The translations under genes and the position numbers were made by a program. A DNA stretch of 64,000 nucleotides from Flavobacteriales bacterium (lineage in GTDB: Bacteria; Bacteroidota; Bacteroidia; Flavobacteriales_F; PHOS-HE28), in NCBI GenBank assembly GCA_016712535.1, contig JADJQW010000002.1, positions 186,001-250,000 of the forward strand, written 5' to 3'. Shown here one piece after another: positions 17,435 through 26,096 of the stretch. Under the pieces are notes generated by a model that worked only from the letters and a program-made list of their open reading frames with translations, had not been told where the DNA came from and searched no databases. Positions within the stretch are counted from its first letter, which is position 1. The number at the start of each line of letters is the position of its first letter.

Positions 17435-19738
17435 ATGGAACGCTCGCAGCAGGGTCGATTCGCCCGAACCCTGGTACTATCGCTCTTCTTCCTGTCTGGC
17501 TTTGCTGCACTGCTTTACCAAGTGGCGTGGCAGCGCATGCTGGTCTTCTACACGGGCTCAGACACGGTGAGCATCAGTTTGATCGTAACGGCCTTCATGT
17601 CCGGCCTGGGCCTTGGCTATCTGGTTGGCGGCAGGTTAGCCGACGCCAATGAACCACGCAGGAACCTGATGCTCTTCGTGGCCGCCGAGCTGGGCATCAT
17701 GCTCTTCGCGGCTGGCAGCAAGCACATCCTGTACGATTGGCTCTACCTCTCTGCTTCCGGTGCGCACTTGGGCACCATGGGCAATATGGCCCTGGTCTTC
17801 TTGGTGCTCTTGCTGCCCACATTCCTGATGGGGCTCTCACTGCCAGTGCTCTCCCGTGCGTTCAGGCTGAGCGCCATGTCGCAGCAGGCGCGCTACATCA
17901 GCTCGCTCTATTTCATCAACACGTTGGGCGCCGGCATCGGTGCCTTGGTCACTGGCGTGGTGCTCGTTCGTGCCTTCGGTTATTCCGGTTCCATCTGGCT
18001 CGGCGTGGCCTTGAATGCGGCATGCGCCATTGGCGCGGTCGTCTTGGCCTTGCGGCGCCCAGCCAACGGTGCCGATGCGCGCGAATGCGCGAATGCCGTA
18101 CGCCTCCCCTTGCGCGCAACGCCGGCGCTCGTGGCTTGGTCAGCACACTATGCGATCTCCGGCTTCGCAGCGCTTTCGCTGGAGCTGATCTGGTTCCGCG
18201 TGTTGGAGACCATGATCAAGTCCGTGGCACTCACCTTCTCCATCCTGCTGGCCATTTATCTCGTGTCCATGGCCATCGGCACCGCAGTGGGCGGGCGCAT
18301 GGCGGCCTCGCGCGGCATCCTGGGCCGTGAGCGACTGTTCCTTCGGGCGCAGATGCTGCTCTATGGGAGCATGGCCTTCGTTTTCTTGGCGCTGCTGGCA
18401 GTTATCTGGCGCACCGATGCGTTCCTCTTCCTGCGGGAATACCTGCTCAGCTACGAGCCAGACCTGCGTCCGCGCATGCTGCTCTGCACCTATGTCATCG
18501 TGCCCCTTTTCCTCATGTTCCTGCCCACGTTCCTCATGGGCATGAGCTTCTCCGTATCGCAGGCTATCGTGCAGGATCGCTTCGAGGAAGTGGGGCGCAA
18601 GGTGGGCTGGCTGCAGTTCGTGAACATCGTCGGCTCTGCCGCAGGCGCCTGGTGCATCACCTGGGTCGGGTTCCGCAGCTTGGGCACTGCCCCGATGATC
18701 AAGGCCATTGCGCTCATCGGGCTGGTCTACGCAGCGGTGTCTTTCAAGCGCCATGCTCGCGAGCGTTGGAGCGCTGGCTTCTATGCTCTTGTGCTGGTGG
18801 TCATGGTGGCCGTTCTTCCGGGCAATCAAGAGCTGTGGATGAGGCTCAGCGGCATGGAACTGAAGGAGCGCTTCATCTGCGAGGAGAATGAATCGGGGCT
18901 CTCCATCATCAAGAGGTACGATCGCGGGAAAGGGCTGGTGGGCGTGGTGTTCGCCAATGGACTCGGGCAGAGCATCATGCCCTATCACCAGGATCTCGTT
19001 CATGCACGGCTGGGAGCTCTTCCGGTGCTGCTGCATCCGAATCCAGTGCATGTCGCGGTGATCGGACTCGGTTCCGGTGGCACCGTGTATGGCATTTCAT
19101 CCCGGCCGGAGACGCGCCGGATAACGTGCTTCGAGATCATGAGCAACCAGGCTCTGGCCGTGCGCGCATACGCCGATCGCGTGGGCGATTCAGCCATCGT
19201 GCACCTGCTCGAGGATCCTCGATTGCGCTTGGTCGCAGGTGATGGCAGATACCAGCTCCGCGCGTCGGCAGAGCGGTATGACGTGATCGAGGCCGATGCC
19301 CTGCGGCCTAATTCGAGCTATTCCGGTAACATCTATTCCAAGCAGTACTTCGAGTTGCTGCGCGAAAGGCTGCTGCCGGGAGGATACGCCGTTACCTGGT
19401 GCCCTACCCCGCGGGTGAGGCGCACATTCTGCAGCGTATTCACGCACGTGGCCGAGGTGCCCGGCTTCCTGCTCATCGGCAGCGAACAGCCCATCGTGAT
19501 CGATTGGAGGCTCGTGAACGAGCGGCTCCAGGACCCATTCACGCGCGCGCGATTCGATCTCGCTGGCATCGACGCGGCGGCCCTGCTCGATGGCATGGAA
19601 GAGCGCCTGGGGCTGATCGATCCCGCCGAGGTCCCGGCAGAGGACATCAACTTGGACCTGCATCCGCGCGACGAGCACGAGCTGCCTTATTCTCAGGAAA
19701 TGATCAAGCGGAAGCTGCGCGAAGCGCTATTCCGTTGA
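17435..19738 (+). CDS. membrane protein with spermidine-synthase-like methyltransferase fold
   Basis: 767 residues. The N-terminal 450 or so hold about a dozen hydrophobic segments, beginning LVLSLFFLSGFAALLYQVAW, an arrangement seen in fused MFS/spermidine-synthase proteins. The C-terminal part (about 480-767) has an aminopropyltransferase-like Rossmann fold with VIGLGSGGTVYGI (about 541-553) and a DVIEADALRP motif. In true spermidine synthases the equivalent loop is D-x-x-D-P; here it reads D621-A-L-R624-P, so the second, polyamine-binding aspartate is missing. Classical spermidine synthesis is therefore doubtful. Substrate unknown. It stands alone, 30 bp after lepA. Confidence 0.8.
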   Translation: MERSQQGRFARTLVLSLFFLSGFAALLYQVAWQRMLVFYTGSDTVSISLIVTAFMSGLGLGYLVGGRLADANEPRRNLMLFVAAELGIMLFAAGSKHILYDWLYLSASGAHLGTMGNMALVFLVLLLPTFLMGLSLPVLSRAFRLSAMSQQARYISSLYFINTLGAGIGALVTGVVLVRAFGYSGSIWLGVALNAACAIGAVVLALRRPANGADARECANAVRLPLRATPALVAWSAHYAISGFAALSLELIWFRVLETMIKSVALTFSILLAIYLVSMAIGTAVGGRMAASRGILGRERLFLRAQMLLYGSMAFVFLALLAVIWRTDAFLFLREYLLSYEPDLRPRMLLCTYVIVPLFLMFLPTFLMGMSFSVSQAIVQDRFEEVGRKVGWLQFVNIVGSAAGAWCITWVGFRSLGTAPMIKAIALIGLVYAAVSFKRHARERWSAGFYALVLVVMVAVLPGNQELWMRLSGMELKERFICEENESGLSIIKRYDRGKGLVGVVFANGLGQSIMPYHQDLVHARLGALPVLLHPNPVHVAVIGLGSGGTVYGISSRPETRRITCFEIMSNQALAVRAYADRVGDSAIVHLLEDPRLRLVAGDGRYQLRASAERYDVIEADALRPNSSYSGNIYSKQYFELLRERLLPGGYAVTWCPTPRVRRTFCSVFTHVAEVPGFLLIGSEQPIVIDWRLVNERLQDPFTRARFDLAGIDAAALLDGMEERLGLIDPAEVPAEDINLDLHPRDEHELPYSQEMIKRKLREALFR

Positions 19739-19746
19739 GCGGGCCT

Positions 19747-20250
19747 TCACCCCCGCGGCACATTGCGCGCCGGGTTCCCGATGGCCGCGCATTTCGCGGG
19801 CACATCCTTCACCACCACGGCGCCCGCTCCGATGGCCACATCATGCCCGATCGTGATGGGCCCGATGATCACGGCATTCGCGCCGATGTCCACACGATCG
19901 CCGAAGCGGGGCGCGCGGCTGTAGCTGCCGTCCTTCAGTTGCTTGTTGCCGATGGTGCAGCTGTTGCGCACGGTGCAATCCGCGCCGAAAACGGTTCCGT
20001 CGTTCACCACCAGCGCTTGACCATGCTCTATGCGGAAGCCCGGTCCGATGCGCGTCTTCCAAGGCAGCTCGATGCACAGGAACCACTCCACGCCGATGCG
20101 GTATGCGATGAAGTAGGGCAAGAAGAGGATGAACGTGATGGGGCTCTGGCGCAGCAGGTGCGCGATGCGGAACAGCAGCATCACCAGCCGGCTCTTGGGG
20201 TTGCCCTTGCCGGCCGCCCAGTCCTGGAAGATGTTCCACGCGCTGGCCAT
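19747..20250 (-). CDS. hexapeptide-repeat acetyltransferase (serine acetyltransferase / WcaB-like)
   Basis: 167 residues, probably trimeric left-handed beta-helix enzyme transferring acetyl groups from acetyl-CoA. The N-terminal helical part carries a hydrophobic stretch (PITFILFLPYFIAYRIGVEW) and the C-terminal part is hexapeptide repeats (VVNDGTVFGADC ... VDIGANAVIIGPITIGHDVA, IGNPAR). The short form and the glycosyltransferase neighbour, whose stop shares one base with this start (TGATG), point to polysaccharide acetylation rather than cysteine synthesis. I chose the ATG at 20250 because the upstream open frame lies inside the glycosyltransferase gene. Confidence 0.85.
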   Translation of the reverse strand: MASAWNIFQDWAAGKGNPKSRLVMLLFRIAHLLRQSPITFILFLPYFIAYRIGVEWFLCIELPWKTRIGPGFRIEHGQALVVNDGTVFGADCTVRNSCTIGNKQLKDGSYSRAPRFGDRVDIGANAVIIGPITIGHDVAIGAGAVVVKDVPAKCAAIGNPARNVPRG

Positions 20251-21095
20251 CACTGCTGCTTGCCCGCCAAAGGTGAGACGTGCTGGTTGAAGATCAGCTT
20301 GAGCCCTTGCGGCACGTAGAGCGCGAGCCTCACCAGCTGGCTCAACGCCACGCCGAAGGGCCCATGGCCGATGGCGCGGCTCACCAAGCGTCCTTCGCGC
20401 AGCATCCTGCCCAAGGGCACGCGCATGCTGGCGCCGCCCGCCGTGAAATGTGCCAGCGGCTCGGCGAGGTAGAGGAACTGCCGCGGCGTTTCCATCCACG
20501 CGTCAACCGTCCACTTGTGGTCGCCGCTCACCTTGATGGTGATGTCGAACGGATGCGTGGCATAGTAGCTGCGCCGAACGAAGAACGAAGGATGATTGAG
20601 CACCATCTCCCAATACTTCAGCAGGAATCCGTTCAGGCGCGCCCGCTTCACCTTGCTGTGCCCATTAGGGTACTCGAGCCAGATGTCGCCATGCACGATG
20701 TTGATGCCGCTCTTGCCGCGCACCGCGCCCATGGCGCGCTCCACGCTGTGCGGTGCGTACCAGTCATCCGCATTGATCAGCCCCACCCATTCGCCGGTGC
20801 AGAGCGCCACACCCTTGTTCATGCCGTCGTAGATGCCCTTGTCACGCGCGCTCTCCCAATAGGAAAGCCGGTCCTCATAGCGGCGAATGATCTCCAGCGT
20901 GCCATCGGTGCTTCCGCCATCGACGATGATGTACTCGATGTTCGGGTACGATTGCGCCAGCACGCTCTGGATGGTGCGCTCAAGCGTGGCCGCTCCGTTG
21001 AATACGACTGTCACGATGCTCACCAGGGGCGCATCAGCGCGCTGTTCGGGAGCGATCCCGCGCGTGCGCTGCCCTCCGTGCAGTAAGGCGTCCAT
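20250..21095 (-). CDS. family 2 glycosyltransferase
   Basis: 281 residues, GT-A fold. SIVTVVFNG (26-34) and VDGGSTDGT (58-66) form the nucleotide-sugar site, and NADD (108-111) is the metal-binding DxD equivalent. It resembles WcaE/EpsE-type enzymes that build extracellular polysaccharides. No membrane segments, so it is cytoplasmic or peripheral. The ATG at 21194 would extend it by 33 residues; I prefer 21095 because it leaves room for the divergent ECF promoter. Likely co-transcribed with the acetyltransferase. Confidence 0.88.
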   Translation of the reverse strand: MDALLHGGQRTRGIAPEQRADAPLVSIVTVVFNGAATLERTIQSVLAQSYPNIEYIIVDGGSTDGTLEIIRRYEDRLSYWESARDKGIYDGMNKGVALCTGEWVGLINADDWYAPHSVERAMGAVRGKSGINIVHGDIWLEYPNGHSKVKRARLNGFLLKYWEMVLNHPSFFVRRSYYATHPFDITIKVSGDHKWTVDAWMETPRQFLYLAEPLAHFTAGGASMRVPLGRMLREGRLVSRAIGHGPFGVALSQLVRLALYVPQGLKLIFNQHVSPLAGKQQ

Positions 21096-21183
21096 TGCGG
21101 CAAAGGTCAACCGTGCATTGCGTTGCCTGCTCCAGGGGCGCACAGGGCTTTCAACAGGTCGGCGGTGATGCGGCAGGCCCACC

Positions 21184-21210
21184 TGTAACTTCATCCGCCT
21201 TCGCGCGTCA
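21184..21210 (+). promoter_or_regulatory. ECF-type promoter before sigma gene (TGTAAC-N16-CGTC)
   Basis: TGTAAC (21184-21189), 16 bp, CGTCA (21206-21210). The same two-part motif precedes genes at 23162 and 23650, so it is probably recognised by this sigma factor and gives autoregulation. The pattern is like classical ECF promoters (for example Bacillus SigX, TGTAAC with CGAC). The predicted transcription start is about 20 bp before the ATG. Confidence 0.7.
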
Positions 21211-21237
21211 CACCCTCAGGCACCGGCTCCCTCCCCG

Positions 21238-21723
21238 ATGACCATCGCTGAATTCAACGCCGCCGTGGACGCGCATGCCGATGGCCTGTACCGCTTCGCT
21301 TTGAAGCACCTGCGCGATGCTGATCACGCGAAGGATGTGGTTCAGGAGAGCTTCGCCCGGCTCTGGGCCAGGGTGGATCAGGTAGACGGGGCCAAGGCGA
21401 AGAGTTATCTGTTCACGACCGCGCACCACGCCATCGTCGACGAGACCCGCAAGGGTGGTCGCGTGCGCCGCATGGAAGAGCACCATGCGGACCTTCAGCA
21501 CACAAGCATGGCCCAGCCAGACCTGAAGGCCGTGCTCGATGCCGCGCTGGCTGCGCTTCCGCCGATCCAGCGCAGCGTGGTGCTGCTTCGCGACCTCGAG
21601 GGCTACAGCTACGAGGAGATCGCGGAACTCACCGGGTTGAATCTGCCGCAAGTGAAGGTGTACATCTACCGCGGCCGTACGGCACTCAAGGACCACATCG
21701 GCCAACTCGACCTGGTGCTATGA
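21238..21723 (+). CDS. ECF RNA polymerase sigma factor
   Basis: 161 residues, a compact ECF factor. Region 2 includes LYRFALKHLRDADHAKDVVQ, then ESFARLWARV, and region 4 includes LPPIQRSVVLLRDLEGYSYE and EIAELTGLNLPQVKVYIYRG. It differs clearly from the other two ECF factors in this window. Its stop overlaps the next gene's start by 4 bp (ATGA), so sigma and putative anti-sigma are translationally coupled. The same promoter motif before this gene and two downstream genes defines a likely local regulon. Confidence 0.92.
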   Translation: MTIAEFNAAVDAHADGLYRFALKHLRDADHAKDVVQESFARLWARVDQVDGAKAKSYLFTTAHHAIVDETRKGGRVRRMEEHHADLQHTSMAQPDLKAVLDAALAALPPIQRSVVLLRDLEGYSYEEIAELTGLNLPQVKVYIYRGRTALKDHIGQLDLVL

Positions 21724-23042
21724 GTGAACGCCTCGGCCCCCACAACTACGAGGCCTGGCTGCTCGATCAGCTGGACGGGCAATTGACAGCCGAACAGGAG
21801 CGAGAGCTCGAAGCCTTCCTGATCGCCCACCCGCAGTTCAGGCCCTCGGAGGAGGCATTACCCATGGTCGATGCCGATTCCGCTCGGTTCCCCGACACGG
21901 ACCGCGATGCCCTCAAACGCACGCTGCCCCCGACGGGCTCCGTCACCGCGCTGACGCTGCACGACCACCTCATCGCCCGGCATGAAGGGGATTTGAACCC
22001 GGAACAGGAGCAGGCCCTGACGGAGTTCCTGAGATCTCGTCCCACGGCACAGCGCACGGACCGCCAATACGCGCACGCCCGAATCACCCCGGAGCCAATT
22101 GCCTTCAATAACCGTGGATCGCTTCATCGCGCTTTGCCGCCTGCAGGTCGGCCCACCTTGGGCGATCTGGAAGATTTCCTCGTGGCCCGGCTCGAAGGCG
22201 ACCTGAGCACAGAACAAGAACGCGCCCTCGACGAGCTATTCGCGGAACACGAGCAGGCTCGGAAGGAGTGGGCCCTAGTGAAAGCGACCCGCATTGCTCC
22301 TGAGACCATCGTGTTCAGCGGGAGGCCCGGACTCAAGCGCTCGGCGAAGGTGATTGCCATTGGCGCCTGGGGAAAGGCGTGGCGATTGGCTGCGGCCGCC
22401 TCCATCGCGCTGCTGCTGGGACTCGGCTGGTGGTGGTCGCGCAGCGAAGGCAATGCGGATCCCGGCTTCGCTCATCGAGGAACAACCATTCCGAAAGCGG
22501 CTCAGCAACCGCATCCCGAAGGCGGACAACCTGATGAGCGCGATGAAGTTCCGGTCTCTGATTCAATCGTGGAGCCCATTGAATCGAGTGCGCCTGTGCA
22601 TCACCAACCACAGGAGCGACAGGTCGTCGAATCGCCCCTGATACCTGAACCTGCGGAGCCGCTGCCACCAGCACCGGAGCCAGAAGATGCACCGATGGCG
22701 CACGTGCCGGTTGAAGATGCGCTGACACCGGAGCCGAATCCACGAACCGAAGAGCCGGCCGTGCTCGCGCAAGCCGATGCGGTCGGGCAGCGCGCCATCG
22801 AAGGTGCCGTGCCCACGATGGGGCAAGCGTTCACCGGTGCCGTGCGGGAACGCTTGTTGGCCCTGGAAGCCGAGCCCACCCGGCCCTTGGACGCCACGGA
22901 TGCCGAAGCCGCAGCCGATCGCGCGTTGCGCGCCGTGGCCGGTGATCGCGCAGGCTTCGTGGTGAAGCGTGATGGCCGGGGCCGCAGCCGAGGCTTCGAC
23001 CTGCGCCTGAGCCGCCACCTGGCGCTGAGCGCGCGCCGCTGA
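21720..23042 (+). CDS. putative anti-sigma factor with three 70-residue cytoplasmic repeats
   Basis: 440 residues. The cytoplasmic N-terminus holds three repeats at an exact 70-residue period: DGQLTAEQEREL (19-30), EGDLNPEQEQAL (89-100) and EGDLSTEQERAL (159-170). The first two repeats end in LPPxG and the third in LKRS. One membrane segment follows (about 219-238, LAAAASIALLLGLGWWW), then a Pro/Glu-rich periplasmic region. No zinc-finger HxxxCxxC is seen. The layout, coupling to the sigma gene and topology indicate an anti-sigma factor; the repeats probably come from duplication of one sigma-binding helix unit, which is inference. Confidence 0.8.
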   Translation: MSERLGPHNYEAWLLDQLDGQLTAEQERELEAFLIAHPQFRPSEEALPMVDADSARFPDTDRDALKRTLPPTGSVTALTLHDHLIARHEGDLNPEQEQALTEFLRSRPTAQRTDRQYAHARITPEPIAFNNRGSLHRALPPAGRPTLGDLEDFLVARLEGDLSTEQERALDELFAEHEQARKEWALVKATRIAPETIVFSGRPGLKRSAKVIAIGAWGKAWRLAAAASIALLLGLGWWWSRSEGNADPGFAHRGTTIPKAAQQPHPEGGQPDERDEVPVSDSIVEPIESSAPVHHQPQERQVVESPLIPEPAEPLPPAPEPEDAPMAHVPVEDALTPEPNPRTEEPAVLAQADAVGQRAIEGAVPTMGQAFTGAVRERLLALEAEPTRPLDATDAEAAADRALRAVAGDRAGFVVKRDGRGRSRGFDLRLSRHLALSARR

Positions 23043-23102
23043 GCACTGAGCGCACCGCCCATCATCGCGGGAGCACCGCTCATCATCCAGCCACCGTATT
23101 TC

Positions 23103-23132
23103 TGTAACGAGGCCGGCCGTGGCCCCGTCCTA
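23103..23132 (+). promoter_or_regulatory. ECF-type promoter before TonB-like gene (TGTAAC-N17-CGTC)
   Basis: TGTAAC (23103-23108), 17 bp, CGTCCTA (23126-23132). The predicted start of transcription is a few bases further, which excludes the in-frame ATG at 23132 and supports the one at 23162. Confidence 0.7.
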
Positions 23133-23161
23133 TGCGCAATCAACGCAACACCACCACTGCC

Positions 23162-23536
23162 ATGAGAACCCGCATCGCTCGATTCCTGCTCGTCTTCGCC
23201 TCAGTCCTCACCTTGGGCTACGCCCGTGCCGCCGAGCCGATCCCTGGAAATGCGCCAGCCACCGCCACCGTGCTCGAGCGCGCGCTCGACCGGGCCCTGA
23301 ACCGCCACATGAGCTATCCCTGGCTGGAACAGGGGGATATGACGGGCAAGGTCTTCGTGAGCTTCAACATCGACGCGGAAGGCAAGGTGCAAGTGCTCAC
23401 CTGCAACAGCTCCAACGAGCGCCTTCGGGCCTACGTGCTGCGCAAGCTGGCGCGCATCGACATCGGCAGCAATCCCGAAGGCATCTGGAGAACCACGCAC
23501 ATGGTCATCGACTTCCATCCCGAGCGCCAAGGCTGA
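23162..23536 (+). CDS. periplasmic TonB C-terminal-like domain protein
   Basis: 124 residues. Signal peptide (MRTRIARFLLVFASVLTLGYARAAE) followed by a domain resembling the TonB C-terminus as found in Bacteroidetes (GKVFVSFNIDAEGKVQVL, with a C-terminal beta strand). It has no proline-rich spanner and no retained membrane anchor, so it is not a normal energy-transducing TonB; a soluble periplasmic role is likely. The start at 23162 is fixed by the ECF-type promoter directly upstream. Probable member of the regulon of the sigma factor at 21238. Confidence 0.75.
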   Translation: MRTRIARFLLVFASVLTLGYARAAEPIPGNAPATATVLERALDRALNRHMSYPWLEQGDMTGKVFVSFNIDAEGKVQVLTCNSSNERLRAYVLRKLARIDIGSNPEGIWRTTHMVIDFHPERQG

Positions 23537-23601
23537 TAGGCAGCGGCAGCTTGGAGCGTAACGGCCTCGCGGGAGCGGGGCCGTTCGCATTTGCATCGCG
23601 C

Positions 23602-23630
23602 TGTAACTCCGCTTGCATGAGTTCGTCCTA
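23602..23630 (+). promoter_or_regulatory. ECF-type promoter before outer-membrane gene (TGTAAC-N16-CGTC)
   Basis: TGTAAC (23602-23607), 16 bp, CGTCCTA (23624-23630), third copy of the motif. It ends 19 bp before the ATG at 23650. The -10 half CGTCCTATG is identical to that of the previous copy. Confidence 0.7.
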
Positions 23631-23649
23631 TGGCCAAGAAGACTAACCC

Positions 23650-24648
23650 ATGAAAACTGCGCTCCTGATCTCCTCCATTCTGCTGCTGTCCCTTACCGCC
23701 AACGCGCAGAACGATACCGCCGTTTCTCCCGACCGCATGCAGGCGTTGGAGTTGCGCCTGCAGAGCGATGAAGGCCTCACCGTGAAAATGACCGAAGGCG
23801 ACACCGTGGTCGCCAAGGGCGGCTTCACCATCGACACCAAGTACAAGCGGATCACGGTGAAGACCGAGCCCAAACCTTGGGTCAGCAAGGAGGACAGCAT
23901 CAACGAAGTGCTTCGCGACAAGCGCCGCGAGCGCCGCAACCAGTTCACCAATTGGGCCGGGGTCGATGCCGGCGTGAACTTCCTCACAGGTGCCGATGGC
24001 GATGCGGACCTCGATGCCAGCGCCGAGTTCATGCAGATTGACCACGGTCGCTCGCGGTTCCTGAGCATCAACTTCATGGAGCAGAAGATCGAGTTCGGCA
24101 CGCACCACGTTGGCCTGCTCACCGGCCTGGGCTGGGAATTCGTGAACTATCGCCTGAAGGAGAATGTGCTCTTGGCGCAACAGGGCGATAGTGTCTTCGG
24201 TGTGCCGGTTGAAAGCCCTGACATCGATAAGAACAAGCTGCGCATGATGGGCTTCCGCATGCCCTTGATGCTTGAGTTCAACACCAAGCGCGCGCCCTTG
24301 CCCAGCGCTTCCGACCTCGAAGCCGCCCGAGCCGACACCACTGGCGCCCTCGCGAAGCGCTACCGTTACTCGCGCCGGAAAAACGTCAATCTTGCGGTGG
24401 GCGTGGTGGGCAGCTGGTACTTCGATACCATGTACAAGCAGCGCTACCAAGTGGAGGGCAAGACCGTTCTGGACCGCGACAAGGGCGGCTTCAACCTGCT
24501 GCCCTACCGCTTGGCAGCGGCTGCTCGCATCGGCTTCGGCAAGTTCACGCTATTCGCAGAGCGTTCGCTCACGCCGCTCTTCCAAGAGGGCAAAGGGCCG
24601 GAGCTCATCCCCTGGGCGGTGGGCTTGCAGTTGGTCGGGTTCAACTAG
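23650..24648 (+). CDS. outer-membrane beta-barrel-like protein of unknown function
   Basis: 332 residues. Signal peptide (about 1-20, ending LTANAQ), a short charged linker (about 80-100), then alternating strands typical of a Bacteroidetes outer-membrane beta-barrel: FLSINFMEQKIEFG, LLTGLGWEFVNYRL, MPLMLEFNTKR and a last strand ending WAVGLQLVGFN. I do not recognise a named family. It carries its own ECF-type promoter, so it is probably an envelope-stress or remodelling product of the sigma factor at 21238. Confidence 0.75.
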   Translation: MKTALLISSILLLSLTANAQNDTAVSPDRMQALELRLQSDEGLTVKMTEGDTVVAKGGFTIDTKYKRITVKTEPKPWVSKEDSINEVLRDKRRERRNQFTNWAGVDAGVNFLTGADGDADLDASAEFMQIDHGRSRFLSINFMEQKIEFGTHHVGLLTGLGWEFVNYRLKENVLLAQQGDSVFGVPVESPDIDKNKLRMMGFRMPLMLEFNTKRAPLPSASDLEAARADTTGALAKRYRYSRRKNVNLAVGVVGSWYFDTMYKQRYQVEGKTVLDRDKGGFNLLPYRLAAAARIGFGKFTLFAERSLTPLFQEGKGPELIPWAVGLQLVGFN

Positions 24649-24728
24649 CGCGCAGGCGCTACGAGGGGTTGGGCCCCGGGCCGTGAGCGAGTCCTCCAAG
24701 CAGAGGGCACGGCTCGCGGCTCACTGGC

Positions 24729-24736
24729 TACATTCG
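24729..24736 (+). promoter_or_regulatory. -7 element upstream of yebC
   Basis: TACATTCG followed by GCG, 23 bp before the ATG. No -33 TTG at ideal distance. Confidence 0.45.
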
Positions 24737-24759
24737 CGCTCCGCAAACGGCCACGCCTC

Positions 24760-25512
24760 ATGGGACGCATCTTCGAGAAACGCAAGCACAAGATCTTCGC
24801 GCGCAACGCCAAGCTCAGCAAGCTCTTCACCCGCATCGGCAAGGAGATCGCCATGGCCGTGAAGGCCGGTGGGCCGAACCCCGAAGCGAACAGCCGCCTC
24901 AAGGTGGCCATCCAGAACGCACGGGGCATGAACATGCCCAAGGACAACATCGACCGCGCGATCAAGAAGGCGGCGGGCGGCGGCGAGGCGGACTTCAGCG
25001 AAATGAACTACGAAGGCTACGCGCCCGGTGGCGTTGCCGTGTTCGTGGACGTGGCCACCAACAACCCCACGCGCACCGTGGCCAATGTGCGCAGCTTCTT
25101 CTCCAAGTGCGGAGGGACCCTGGGCACCTCCGGATCGCTTTCGCACGTGTTCGAGCGCAAGGCCGAGTTCGTGCTGGAAGCCGCCGCCCTCAAAGGCCGC
25201 GATCCCGATGAATTCGAGATGGAGCTGATCGATGGCGGCGCCGACGACGTGCTGCGCGATGAGGAAGGATTCATCATCTACGCGCCATTCGCCTCCTTCG
25301 GCACCATGCAGCAGAAGCTCGAGCAGCTCGGTGTGGAAGTGAAGAGCGCCGAACTGAAGCGCTTCCCGCTCTCCACCATGCCGGCCGATATCACCACTGC
25401 TCGGGCCGTGCTCAAGCTCGTTGACCTGCTCAATGAGGACGACGATGTGAATGCCGTGTACCACAACATGGACATCACGGAAGAGGTGGAGGCGGAACTG
25501 GAGGCGGAATAG
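24760..25512 (+). CDS. YebC/PmpR family protein
   Basis: 250 residues, cytoplasmic, standard for the family. Conserved features are MGRIFEKRKHKIFARNAKLS at the start, ENxRLKVAI-type and NMPKDNIDRAI motifs, NYEGYAPGGVAVFV and FSKCGGTLGTSGSLSHVFER. The family has been described as transcription regulators and, more recently, as ribosome-associated factors helping at proline-rich stretches; which applies here cannot be told. Followed by a strong hairpin terminator. Confidence 0.95.
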   Translation: MGRIFEKRKHKIFARNAKLSKLFTRIGKEIAMAVKAGGPNPEANSRLKVAIQNARGMNMPKDNIDRAIKKAAGGGEADFSEMNYEGYAPGGVAVFVDVATNNPTRTVANVRSFFSKCGGTLGTSGSLSHVFERKAEFVLEAAALKGRDPDEFEMELIDGGADDVLRDEEGFIIYAPFASFGTMQQKLEQLGVEVKSAELKRFPLSTMPADITTARAVLKLVDLLNEDDDVNAVYHNMDITEEVEAELEAE

Positions 25513-25570
25513 GTTGCTGGGGTTCGAGCCTTGCCGTTGACCATGTATTGACCGTCATCCGCTGTCCAAG

Positions 25571-25610
25571 AATGAAGAAGGGCGACCATTACGGGTCGCC
25601 CTTCTTCATT
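25571..25610. terminator. bidirectional terminator between yebC and ssb
   Basis: Perfect 17-bp inverted repeat (25571-25587 and 25594-25610) with a 6-base loop ATTACG. It sits between the convergent ends of yebC and ssb, and the outer AT-rich arms give T-runs in both directions. Confidence 0.85.
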
Positions 25611-25627
25611 CAGTTGCTTCTTTCGGC

Positions 25628-25984
25628 TCAAGCCGCAGCAGCTTCCTCGCGCTTGTTCGGCAGCAGCTGGAAGTTGCTCATCACGACCTCGGTGATGTAG
25701 CGCTTACTGCCGTCCTTGGCTTCGTAGCTGCGGTGCACCAGGCGCCCTTCGAGCATCACGGGTGATCCTTTGCGCAAGAGGCGCTCGGCCATCTCGGCGG
25801 TCTGGCCCCAGGCCACCACGGTGTGCCATTGAGTGTCGGTGACGCGCTCGCCGCTGGCGTTCTTGTAGCTGTCGTGCGTGGCTACTGACAGCCGGGCCAC
25901 TTTGCGGCCTTTTGCAATCTCGCGCACTTCGGGGTCGAAGCCGAGGTTCCCTACGAGGTGGACTTTGTTCTTCAGCGTGTTCAT
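25628..25984 (-). CDS. ssb: single-stranded DNA-binding protein (paralog 1)
   Basis: 118 residues, an OB-fold that binds single-stranded DNA in replication and repair. Begins MNTLKNKVHLVGNLGFDPEV and contains WHTVVAWGQTAEMAERLLRKG and VMLEGRLVHRSYEAKDG. It lacks the long Gly/Pro-rich linker and acidic tip (DDDIPF) of housekeeping SSBs, so it is a short form; another ssb probably exists elsewhere in the genome. A second close paralog lies at 29379-29741 on the same strand, with a shared upstream element. Confidence 0.92.
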   Translation of the reverse strand: MNTLKNKVHLVGNLGFDPEVREIAKGRKVARLSVATHDSYKNASGERVTDTQWHTVVAWGQTAEMAERLLRKGSPVMLEGRLVHRSYEAKDGSKRYITEVVMSNFQLLPNKREEAAAA

Positions 25985-26096
25985 GGTACTTGGGTTTTTG
26001 TGTGTTTGACTTTCGGTTTCCGCCGACCGGTGCTGATGCCGACCGACGCTGCAAACATTTTCCCAAGCAGCACCGGGGATTCGGCTAGTACCCGGT

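Noticed and set aside
23132..23161. ATG at 23132 as the start of the TonB-like gene
   Set aside because: It overlaps the -10 half of the ECF-type promoter; the ATG at 23162 also begins a clean signal peptide.
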